A DNA stretch of 39,123 nt, taken from assembly GCA_001586965.3 (NCBI GenBank), contig LUCW03001516.1, positions 1-39,123 of the forward strand, read 5' to 3'. The DNA comes from Sphaeroforma sirkka. Its lineage: Eukaryota > Opisthokonta > Ichthyosporea > Ichthyophonida. A program made the position numbers and the translations under genes. Each line of letters opens with the position of its first letter. The first letter of the stretch is position 1. Shown here piece after piece: positions 21,801 through 31,786 of this stretch. The notes beneath the pieces were generated by a model that had not been told where the DNA came from, made no database searches, and saw only the letters and a list, made by a program, of their open reading frames with translations.

Positions 21801-24800
21801 CAGCCTTGTACCAGTAACGAGTGGCTCTATGGTGAAAGTATTATTAAATACCAATGGCAGCCTTGTACCAGTAACGAGTGGCTCTATGGTGAAAGTATTA
21901 TTAAAATACCAATGGCAGCCTTGTACCAGTAACGAGTGGCTCTATGGTGAAAGTATTATTAAATATCAATGGCAGCCTTGTACCAGTAACGAGTGGCTCT
22001 ATGGTGAAAGTATTATTAAATACCAATGGCAGCCTTGTACCAGTAACGAGTGGCTCTATGGTGAAAGTATTATTAAATACCAATGGCAGCCTTGTACCAG
22101 TAACGAGTGGCTCTATGGTGAAAGTATTATTAAATATCAATGGCAGCCTTGTACCAGTAACGAGTGGCTCTATGGTGAAAGTATTATTAAATATCAATGG
22201 CAGCCTTGTACCAGTAACGAGTGGCTCTATGGTGAAAGTATTATTAAATACCAATGGCAGCCTTGTACCAGTAACGAGTGGCTCTATGGTGAAAGTATTA
22301 TTAAATAAATCAATGGCAGCCTTGTACCAGTAACGAGTGGCTCTATGGTGAAAGTATTATTAAATACCAATGGCAGCCTTGTACCAGTAACGAGTGGCTC
22401 TATGGTGAAAGTATTATTAAATACCAATGGCAGCCTTGTACCAGTAACGAGTGGCTCTATGGTGAAAGTATTATTAAATACCAATGGCAGCCTTGTACCA
22501 GTAACGAGTGGCTCTATGGTGAAAGTATTATTAAATACCACCAATGGCAGCCTTGTACCAGTAACGAGTGGCTCTATGGTGAAAGTATTATTAAATATCA
22601 ATGGCAGCCTTGTACCAGTAACGAGTGGCTCTATGGTGAAAGTAAGTATTATTAAATATCAATGGCAGCCTTGTACCAGTAACGAGTGGCTCTATGGTGA
22701 AAGTATTATTAAATACCAATGGCAGCCTTGTACCAGTAACGAGTGGCTCTATGGTGAAAGTATTATTAAATATCAATGGCAGCCTTGTACCAGTAACGAG
22801 TGGCTCTATGGTGAAAGTATTATTAAATATCAATGGCAGCCTTGTACCAGTAACGAGTGGCTCTATGGTGAAAGTATTATTAAATACCAATGGCAGCCTT
22901 GTACCAGTAACGAGTGGCTCTATGGTGAAAGTATTATTAAATATCAATGGCAGCCTTGTACCAGTAACGAGTGGCTCTATGGTGAAAGTATTATTAAATA
23001 CCAATGGCAGCCTTGTACCAGTAACGAGTGGCTCTATGGTGAAAGTATTATTAAATATCAATGGCAGCCTTGTACCAGTAACGAGTGGCTCTATGGTGAA
23101 AGTATTATTTAAATACCAATGGCAGCCTTGTACCAGTAACGAGTGGCTCTATATGTGAAAGTATTATTAAATATCAATGGCAGCCTTGTACCAGTAACGA
23201 GTGGCTCTATGGTGAAAGTATTATTAAATACCAATGGCAGCCTTGTACCAGTAACGAGTGGCTCTATGGTGAAAGTATTATTAAATATCAATGGCAGCCT
23301 TGTACCAGTAACGAGTGGCTCTATGGTGAAAGTATTATTAAATATCAATGGCAGCCTTGTACCAGTAACGAGTGGCTCTATGGTGAAAGTATTATTAAAT
23401 ACCAATGGCAGCCTTGTACCAGTAACGAGTGGCTCTATTGGTGAAAGTATTATTAAATACCAATGGCAGCCTTGTACCAGTAACGAGTGGCTCTATGGTG
23501 AAAGTATTATTAAATATCAATGGCTCTATGGTGCAAGTATTATTAAATACCAATTGCAGCCTTGTACCAGTAACGAGTGGCTCTATGGTGAAAGTATTAT
23601 TAAATACCAATGACAGCCTTGTACCAGTAACGAGTGGCTCTATGGTGAAAGTATTATTAAATACCAATGGCAGCCTTGTACCAGTAACGGGTGGTTTTAT
23701 GGTGAAAGTATTATTAAATATCAATGGCAGCCTTGTACCAGTAACGAGTGGCTCTATGGTGAAAGTATTATTAAATATCAATGGCAGCACTGTACCAGTA
23801 ACGAGTGGCTCTATGGTGAAAGTATTATTAAATACCAATGGCAGCCTTGTACCAGTAACGAGTGGCTCTATGGTGAAAGCATTATTAAATATCAATGACA
23901 GCCTTGTACCAGTAACGAGTGGCTCTATGGTGAAAGTAATATTAAATATCAATGACAGTCTTGTACCAGTAAACGAGTGGCTCTATGGTGAAAGTATTAT
24001 AAATACCAATGGCAGCCTTGTACCAGTAACGAGTGGCTCTATGGTGAAAGTATTATTAAATATCAATGGCAGCCTTGTACCAGTAACGAGTGGCTCTATG
24101 GTGAAAGTATTATTAAATACCAATGGCAGCCTTGTACCAGTAACGAGTGGCTCTATGGTGAAAGTATTATTAAATATCAATGGCAGCCTTGTACCAGTAA
24201 CGAGTGGCTCTATGGTGAAAAAGTATTATTAAATACCAATGGCAGCCTTGTACCAGTAACGAGTGGCTCTATGGTGAAAGTATTATTAAATATCAATGGC
24301 AGCCTTGTACCAGTAACGAGTGGCTCTATGGTGAAAGTATTATTAAATACCAATGGCAGCCTTGTACCAGTAACGAGTGGCTCTATGGTGAAAGTATTAT
24401 TAAATACCAATACCAATGGCTCTATGGTGCAAGTATTATTAAATACCAATTGCAGCCTTGTACCAGTAACGAGTGGGCTCTATGGTGAAAGTATTATTAA
24501 ATACCAATGGCAGCCTTGTACCAGTAACGAGTGGCTCTATGGTGAAAGTATTATTAAATACCAATGGCAGCCTTGTACCAGTAACGAGTGGCTCTATGGT
24601 GAAAGTATTATTAAATATCAATGGCAGCCTTGTACCAGTAACGAGTGGCTCTATGGTGAAAGTATTATTAAATATCAATGGCAGCCTTGTACCAGTAACG
24701 AGTGGCTCTATGGTGAAAGTAATTATTAAATATCAATGACAGCCTTGTACCAGTAACGAGTGGCTCTATGGTGAAAGTATTATAAATACCAATGGCAGCC

Positions 24801-27402
24801 TTGTACCAGTAACGAGTGGCTCTATGGTGAAAGTATTATTAAATATCAATGGCAGCCTTGTACCAGTAACGAGTGGCTCTATGGTGAAAGTATTATTAAA
24901 TATCAATGGCAGTCCTGTACCAGTAACGAGTGGCTCTATGGTGAAAGTATTATTAAAACCAATGGCAGCCTTATACCAGTAACGAGTGGCTCTATGGTGA
25001 AAGTATTATTAAATATCAATGGCAGCCTTGTACAAAAACGAGTGGCTCTATTGTGAAAGTATTATTAAATACCAATGGCAGTCCTGTACCAGTAACGAGT
25101 GGCTCTATGGTGAAAGAATTATTAAATATCAATGGCAACTTTGTACAAATAACGAGTGGCTCTATTGTGAAAGTATTATTAAATACCAATGGCAGCCTTG
25201 TACCAGTAACGAGTGGCTCTATGGTGGAAGTATTATTAAATATCAATGGCAGCCTTGTACCAGTAACGAGTGGCTCTATGGTGAAAGTATTATTAAATAT
25301 CAATGGCAGCACTGTACCAGTAACGAGTGGCGCTCTGGTGAAAGTATTATTAAATACCAATGGCAGCCTTGTACAAATAACGAGTGGCTCTATTGTGAAA
25401 GTATTATTAAATACCAATGGCAGCCTTGTATCAGTAGCGAGTGGCTCTATGGTGAAAGTATTATTAAATATCAATGGCTCTATGGTGCTAAGTGCAATTA
25501 TTAAATACCAATGGCAGCCTTGTACCAGTAACGAGTGGCTCTATGGTGAAAGTATTCTTAAATACCAATGACAGCCTTATATCAGTAACGAGTGGCTCTA
25601 TGGTGAAAGTATTATTAAATACCAATGGCAGCCTTGTACCAGTAACGGGTGGTTTTAAGGTGAAAGTATTATTAAATATCAATGGCAGCCTTGTACCAGT
25701 AACGAGTGGCTCTATGGTGAAAGTATTATAAATATCAATGGCAGCCACTGTACCAGTAACGAGTGGCTCTTTGGTGAAAGTATTATTAAATATCAATGGC
25801 AGCCTTGTACCAGTAACGAGTGGCTCTATGGTGAAAGCATTATTAAATATCAATGACAGCCTTGTACCAGTAACGAGTGGCTCTATGGTGAAAGTATTAT
25901 TAAATATCAATGGCAGCCTTGTACCAGTAACGAGTGGCTCTATGGTGAAAGTATTATTAAATACCAATGGCAGCCTTGTACCAGTAACGAGTGGCTCTAT
26001 GGTGAAAGTAATATTAAATATCAATGACAGTCTTTGACCAGTAACGAGTGGCTCTATGGTGAAAGTATTATAAATACCAATGGCAGCCTTGTACCAGTAA
26101 CGAGTGGCTCTATGGTGGAAGTATTATTAAATATCAATGGCAGCCTTGTACCAGTAACGAGTGGCTCTATGGTGAAAGTATTATAAATACCAATGGCAGC
26201 CTTGTACCAGTAACGAGTGGCTCTATGGTGAAAGTATTATTAAATATCAATGGCAGCCTTGTACCAGTAACGAGTGGCTCTATTGTGAAAGTATTATTAA
26301 ATACCAATGGCAGCCTTGTATCAGTAGCGAGTGGCTCTATGGTGAAAGTATTATTAAATACCAATGCCTTGTACCAGTAACTATGTTGCAAGGTGAAATA
26401 TTATTAAATACCAATGCAGCCTTGTACCAGTAACGAGTGGCTCTATGGTGAAAGTATTATAAATACCAATGACAGCCTTGTACCAGTAACGAGTGGCTCT
26501 ATGGTGAAAGTATTATTAAATACCAATGGCAGCCTTGTACCAGTAACGAGTGGCTCTATGGTGAAAGTATTATAAATATCAATGGCAGCCTTGTACCAGT
26601 AACGAGTGGCTCTATGGTGAAAGTATTATTAAATATCAATTGCAGCCTTGTACCAGTAACGAGTGGCTCTATGGTGAAAGTAATATTAAATATCAATGGC
26701 AGTCTTGTACCAGTAACGAGTGGCTCTATGGTGAAAGTATTATAAATACCAATGGCAGCCTTGTACCAGTAACGAGTGGCTCTATGGTGGAAGTATTATT
26801 AAATATCAATGGCAGCCTTGTACCAGTAACGAGTGGCTCTATGGTGAAAGTATTATTAAATATCAATGGCAGCCTTGTACCAGTAACGAGTGGCTCTATG
26901 GTGGAAGTACTATTAAATACCAATGACAGCCTTATACCAGTAACGAGTGGCTCTATGGTGAAAGTAATATTAAATATCAATACCAGCCTTGTACAAATAA
27001 CGAGTGGCTCTATGGTGAAAGTATTATTAAATACCAATGGCAGCTTGTACCAGTAACGAGTGGCTCTATGGTGAAAGAATTATTAAATATCAATGGCAGC
27101 TTTGTACCAAGTAGCGAGTGACTCTATGGTGAAAGTATTATTAAATACCAATGGCAGCCTTGTACCAGTAACGAGTGGCTCTATGGTGAAAGTATTATTA
27201 AATATCAATGGCAGCCTTGTACCAGTAACGAGTGGCTCTATGGTGAAAGCATTATTAAATATCAATGGCAGTCTTGTACCAGTAACGAGTGGCTCTATGG
27301 TGAAAGTATTATTAAATACCAATGGCAGCCTTGTACCAGTAACGAGTGGCTCTATTGTGAAGGTATTATTAAATATCAATGACTTGTACCAGTAACGAGT
27401 GG
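12833..27402. repeat. Satellite array, 57-bp monomer, about 255 copies
   Basis: Head-to-tail monomers starting AATGGCAGCCTTGTACCAGT and continuing AACGAGTGGCTCTATGGTGA then AAGTATTATTAAATACC or ...ATATC. The monomer is 57 bp. The ACC and ATC versions alternate in much of the core (114-bp dimers). Shorter 56-bp units (TATTATAAAT) and a 33-bp unit with a 24-bp deletion mark particular positions. Edge regions (12833-17700, 24900-27400) carry many diagnostic variants such as TACAAATAACG, TATCAGTCGCGAG and GGTGGTTTTAAGG; the core (about 19500-24700) is nearly uniform. No promoter, RNA gene or host gene is seen in it. Because 57 is 19 codons, three frames lack stops and yield long meaningless ORFs. 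Confidence 0.98.
12952..14950. repeat. Higher-order repeat block with truncated 33-bp monomer (left edge)
   Basis: The variant CAGCCTTGTATCAGTCGCG recurs at 12952, 13893 and 14951, spacings 941 and 1058 bp. The basic period at the right array is 887-889 bp, that is fifteen 57-bp monomers plus the 33-bp one; the longer spacings are one and three extra monomers. Further copies of the same marker block are at about 17420, 19210 and 25430. Confidence 0.8.
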
Positions 27403-27581
27403 TGTAGTAAACACATCAAATACGATACTAAAACCTACTGAGTCTCCCTGAGGCTCAGTGCGGTGTATTTATTCTTATATTTGATTGTCTACGTGGTCTA
27501 CAAATAATTCACCTCGTGTGAATTAATTGTAAATTAATTCTAACTTCACACTGATAGTGGTTTAAGGGGACTTTTACCACA
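27403..27581 (-). repeat. 3' LTR of element 2
   Basis: Paired with 36128-36309. Contains AATAAA (27468-27473, minus strand) next to the ACTGAG/CTCAGT hairpin, as in the other copy. Confidence 0.95.
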
Positions 27582-27980
27582 CCCCTCAAGCTCAAGCGTC
27601 ACCAGTGATTGAAGAGCTTCAAAAATAAATGACCTCTTAAACTATTGAAAATTAAACATATATAACTAGTAGTGTAAATAAACAATATATATATATATAT
27701 ATATATAAACTAATGAAATCCTTCTGCTGAGTAAGTTCTTGCCTTGAAACTGGTCTTTTGAACCATCCCGGCTGTGCTGGTATATTTTCACCCCCCCAAA
27801 AAAAGCTAGGGTATCCGCTGGTATGTTTTGTTCCCCCCCATAAGCTAGGGTATCCGCTGGAGTTATACTCGCCTATAAGCTCGAGTTGTGGAATCGTCTT
27901 TCGCCTCTATACCGTGGTGAAATCTCACGAGGAGAGACAAAACTCCGATCCGGAAGTAGATGATAGACATCTAGTATTCA
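27582..27980 (-). other. Element 2 3' region with polypurine tract
   Basis: On the coding strand this follows pol. GAGGGG directly abuts the 3' LTR and is the polypurine tract candidate. Two copies of CCAGCGGATACCCTAGCTT, each followed by a G7 run, lie at about 27795-27860; a CGAGTATAACTCCAGC string beside them resembles minisatellite A of element 1. A (TA)n tract is at 27685-27707. No gene is seen. Confidence 0.7.
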
Positions 27981-28570
27981 TCAACGTAACGTTGGAATTA
28001 TTGTTGTTGTGCCGCTTTCTTCTTCTGCCGAGTTTGCTCGGGCTTTGTGGTATGCCGCGATGTCATTCGGATCGTCAAAAGCTTCGGCTGACTCCCAAGT
28101 TGGATCACCATCCCGCCAGCGAACCAAGTATTCTGTATTCCCTGTGGAATCATTCTGTCTATGTCGAATGATGTAACGGAACGAGAACTATCCTGCCACA
28201 TATGATCTTCTAAAGGCTTTTCGGTGGCTCTATGGACTAGTCGCAAAAGTTCCACTCTAACTGGTTTACCTTTGAAAGTATCTGGAAGTGAACCATCCTT
28301 GTGTGTCAGTTCATATCCTTGTCCCTGTCTGGCTTTGACAACGTATGGTCCAAACATTGGTCGCATTGCTTTGGTTGTGCGACCTTCGGACCGTACCATT
28401 ACCACATCCCCTGGTTGAAAGGCGATAAAATCGTAAGCATGGAGGCGGTCAAACTGCCTGGATAGTGTGTCTGCGTATTTCTGCGTGACCTTGTAAAGCG
28501 TCGGCAAGATAGTGTCGTGCAAACGATCCAGCCGGTGTGCCCAAGCCTCATTGGTGACCGGCTGATTCCC
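27981..28570 (-). CDS. pol: Element 2 Pol block 5: integrase C-terminus, GPY/F module, chromodomain
   Basis: Coding-strand reading begins at about 28570 after a frame change and gives the integrase C-terminal region: QFDRLHAYD, GDVVMVRSEGRTTKAMRP, then FGPYVVKARQGQ (GPY/F module). Near 28185 the frame changes once more and the chromodomain follows (FRYIIRHRQ, EYLVRWRDGDPTWESAEAF, DDPNDIAAYH). It ends at a TGA at about 27981-27983. Residue-level similarity to element 1 continues through the chromodomain, so the frame change is late or artefactual. Confidence 0.88.
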
Positions 28571-28983
28571 GGAAGGTCATCCGTGAAGTCAGCAAACGGA
28601 ACATGACGGCGACCGAAGTAAGCACTGAATGGTGCTGTCTTGTGTCGCCGAGATATTCGGAGGTTCTGGCACAGCATAATAAGTGGTAGTCGGACATCCC
28701 ATGCCGTAGGCAAAGATTCACATAGCTTGCGAACTCCTTCGTGGATGTCTCTGTGTCTTCTCTCCGCTGCTCCCAGAACCTGAGGACGATATGGTGGCGA
28801 CTTTGCATGCATCACTCCAACTTCTTGAGTTATTAATTTAACAATCTTGTTCGAAAACTCGCCTCCCTCGTCTGATTGAATTTTCCTGGGAAAACCATGT
28901 TCCCCAAACACCTCCATAAGTTTAGATGTCACCACTTCTGCTGACTTTGTGGCCGTTGCTCTCAATATCGAGAGTACCCCGTT
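28565..28983 (-). CDS. pol: Element 2 Pol block 4: integrase catalytic core
   Basis: Carries IQSDEGGEF with the second catalytic Asp at 28870-28872 and AAERRHR with the catalytic Glu at 28762-28764, separated by exactly 35 residues. Also contains SPPYRPQVLG and NLRISRRHKTAPFSAYFGRRH, shared with element 1. It joins the previous block at a duplicated TC dinucleotide (about 28980) and the next near 28570. Confidence 0.9.
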
Positions 28984-30770
28984 GCTATATCCAAGACGTG
29001 CAATATATATCGATTTCCTGCTGCTGAAACTAGTGGCATTGGAATCATGTCGACTTGAATATGATCCCACGGATACTTTGCCGTTATATTAATCATCGGG
29101 TGAAATCCCTTTCGTAACACCCTCTGTCCTAGACATGTGCGACAGTTTCTCCTAACTGTTTGTGCAAGTTCCAGAGCGTTAGGCCACAAATGTCCGTTCT
29201 GCTGTAGTTGAGCAACTGTATCTTCTGCTCTATGATGCCCAATCTCATGCTGACACAAGGTGAGCTGTGTGCGACGGCTTATCTCTTCCTCATCTGGAGA
29301 ATCCGTCATGGCTACTTCCGAGATAGCGATCGATACTAGCCGAGACGTATCTAATGGGGTGACTTTCGATACTGAGGACGGTTCTGCATATCCCAATCGT
29401 GCTGAAAACGTCGCTGGAAGGCTGTAACCATTGCGTGGGCCTACTCTGGCAATGACTGTGTGACCCCATGGTGCCTTGCCACTCGCATACTTTCCGTATT
29501 TGAGGAAGGAGTGGGCTGTCCTTGGAACTAATACTGGGTCTCTTTGTAGAAGCGACTTGAATAACTGGAACCAAGGCTCGTGGGGCGCCCACGGTAGACA
29601 CACCGTAGCTGTGGCCCTCTCTGATCGTATCTTGCGCAACATTCTATGGATTAATCTCCATGGTGGGTTCATCCATCCGTCTATATCCTTCCAACAATGT
29701 GCAAACGCTCCACCCCTGTCATCGTCGGTGTAGTAGCGTGGCAAATGATGGTCCTGATGCGAAGCAAAGACATCGACATTATTCTCACCCATAATCCGTT
29801 GCGCTTGCTCAAAGTAGTCTGGAAAAAGTTGCCAACATTCTGCATATAGTACCTCCGGGTCCTCAGTCTCAACAGTTCCCTCATGAAGCCTAGACCACGC
29901 GTCTGGTAACACGTTCTTTATACCCGGGATGTGCGAGATAGTAAAATTGAAAGGCGCTATGATGTGATGCCATCGTTGTAGCATCGGATTCAGCTTTAGC
30001 TGTGTGTTCATATACACCAAAGCCTTGTGATCAGTCAACACTGAAAAGCGTTGACCTTCGAGATGATCCCGGAAGTGTGTGAGACCATATACCAAGGCCA
30101 ATAATTCCTTCATGGGTGTTGCGTAATTGCGCTGTGCTGCGTTGAGGGTCTTGCTGAAGAACATTAGGTATTGCTTCTTCCCTTCTATGGTCTGGAACAA
30201 TGCACCTCCAATACCGTAGTCGCTTGCATCCGTTTTGAGTTGTAAAGGTACTTCGTCGACGGGAAATTTCAACACTACTGCCTCAACTATGGCTTGCTTC
30301 ATGGCATCCCAAGCTTGCTGGTGTCTCTGTTCCCACCTGTCTCCAATGATTTCCTTAGGCTTCAGTCTTACAAATTCCCGGAGTGGGGCAACTACCTCTG
30401 CAAAGTTTGGTAGGTGCTCGTGAAGAAAGTTGGCTAATCCCAAGGCTGATGCAATGTCTTTGTACTTCTTCGGGGTTGGCCAGTCAATGAGCTTGGCCTG
30501 CTTTTCATGGCAAATATCAATTCCGGCCTTCGATACTCGCTTCCCTAGGATCATGACTTCTTTGACTGCAAAATGACATTTTGAAGGGTTTAGCTTGAAA
30601 CTGTGGTACGTCAGCCGCCGAATGACCTCTTTCACTACTCGTACGTGTTCCTCGTAGTCATCTGTTGCTATTACGATGTCGTCCAGGTAGTGGTGTGCCG
30701 GAAGTCCTTGCAATATCACACTCAGTGTACGCTGAAACTGCTGCGTCAGTGTGTAGTCCAAATGGCGCTG
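28976..30770 (-). CDS. pol: Element 2 Pol block 3: RT second half, RNase H, methyltransferase-like domain, integrase N-terminus
   Basis: The longest uninterrupted pol block, about 600 residues. RT catalytic YLDD is at 30678-30689; RNase H has TDASDYG, KELLALVYGL and LTDHKALVYM; then the Dam-like domain with VDVFAS (near 29770), GAFAHCW and GWMNPPW (NPPW at 29658-29669) and CLPWAPHEPWF; then the integrase zinc-binding HEIGHH and CRTC, and catalytic Asp in QVDM (29049-29051). Because RNase H, methyltransferase-like domain and integrase are here in one open frame, the fusion is real and not an effect of joining frames. It ends at DIATGYS where the frame changes. Confidence 0.95.
29480..29780 (-). 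other. Phage Dam-type methyltransferase-like domain (element 2)
   Basis: In one uninterrupted frame between RNase H and integrase. It aligns with element 1 at DVFA, LPR, the [DC]W position, GWMNPPW and ATVCLPW. The His after DVFAS and Cys before W are differences from element 1. Confidence 0.72.
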
Positions 30771-31560
30771 ATGTAAAGGAATACTGGCTTTTGCCATGTG
30801 TGAAACTGAATAGATACTGAGAATCAGGGTGAATTGGGAGTCGATGGTACGCTGCGGTTAGATCCAATGTCGTGTAATATCTCTTCCCTTTGATGTTACC
30901 AATGATGTCGTTGATACGGGGAATAATGAACTGATCCGCCGGTATTAATGCATTCACCGCTCTGAGGTCCAAACACACTCGCACTTTCTTTAGTTCTCCA
31001 GATTGAGTATACTCTGGCACGGCGAGCAAGGGTAAGTTGACGGAAGTGGCTGTATCCCTTTGAACTATGACCAAATCTTGAATCCACTTCTGCACCTGTC
31101 TATCTACCCATGGTATCCATTTGTCTGCTACAAAGTTCCTTACTGCCTTCCGCATCCTTGCAGCTTGATCTGGTGTCACTGGCAATCTAACTTCGCCTCC
31201 TTCCAGTCTGCACCTGTCCTTTTCTCGAATACCGTCATTGTCCCTCAGTTCCTTGTCTAGTTCCAGGCGAACACCGGTTTCCTCGGTCAAATCTGGTGGT
31301 CGTCTCAGCGGTATTGGTTCCAATAGTTTGTCTAGCTCCGTTGGATCTATGGGTGAGAATGGCGATTGAAGGCCTCCCACGTATAGCCCTAAGCCAGGCA
31401 TAAGATCCTGGCCTACGATTGCGTCGATAGCCGGTGGTAGATTCATTAGCTCGAAAGACTGTTCTGTGAGCTCTAGACCATATCGTACTGGAGTTTGTAC
31501 GGTTGAGCCTATTCGCCGTGTACGAAGACTACGATCAGCTAGGTATATATGAGGATCCCT
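30756..31560 (-). CDS. pol: Element 2 Pol block 2: protease end, linker, RT first half
   Basis: Begins with IYLADRSLRT of the protease flap region, then AIDAIVGQDLMPGLGLYVGG and DPTELDKLLEPI linker, then RT fingers: VRVCLDLRAVNALIP, TTLDLTAAYHRLPIH and FTSAPFGLH. The next residue of element 1 continues without interruption, whereas here the frame changes at about 30757. All shared motifs are intact. Confidence 0.9.
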
Positions 31561-31783
31561 CCGGAGCCGACTTAATTTGCAATCCCCAATCGTGTGCGGA
31601 TGTCGAATCAATGCAACTTCTGTTTGCCCCAGAATCCACTAACGCCCTGCATTTCTTACCGTTAATCAGGATGGATATGAATACTCGATTGTCCATTGAA
31701 AGTAATGGATCTTTGATCGATAGTATCACAGGTGTGCTAGACGGGAAAACTAAAGTTGCATCTACATCCGACACCCTTACGTC
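31552..31783 (-). CDS. pol: Element 2 Pol block 1: protease
   Basis: Opens directly after the gag TAG in the same frame (DVRVSDV...). The aspartic protease motif is DSGA (31625-31636), where element 1 has DTGA. It is followed by NRSCID as in element 1 (NRSCIS). The frame is lost in an ATATATA stretch near 31553, a natural slippage site. Processes Gag and Gag-Pol inside particles. Confidence 0.88.
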
Positions 31784-31786
31784 CTA
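31784..31786 (-). other. Gag stop codon (TAG) in frame with pol
   Basis: Followed by GACGTAAGGGTGTC, against GAGGTGAGGGTGTC after the TGA of element 1. The gag and protease frames are identical across it. The stop itself differs but its location and the downstream nucleotides are retained. Confidence 0.72.

Noticed and set aside
12833..27402. Dozens of long overlapping ORFs with 19-residue repeats (MVKVLLNTNGSLVPVTSGS and two other frames)
   Set aside because: The monomer is 57 bp, exactly 19 codons, and lacks stops in three frames. Variants include stops and frameshifts with no bias toward synonymous change in any one frame, so this is satellite, not a repeat protein.
12833..27402. CRISPR array
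   Set aside because: Units are contiguous, with no unique spacers, no cas genes, and a eukaryotic context.
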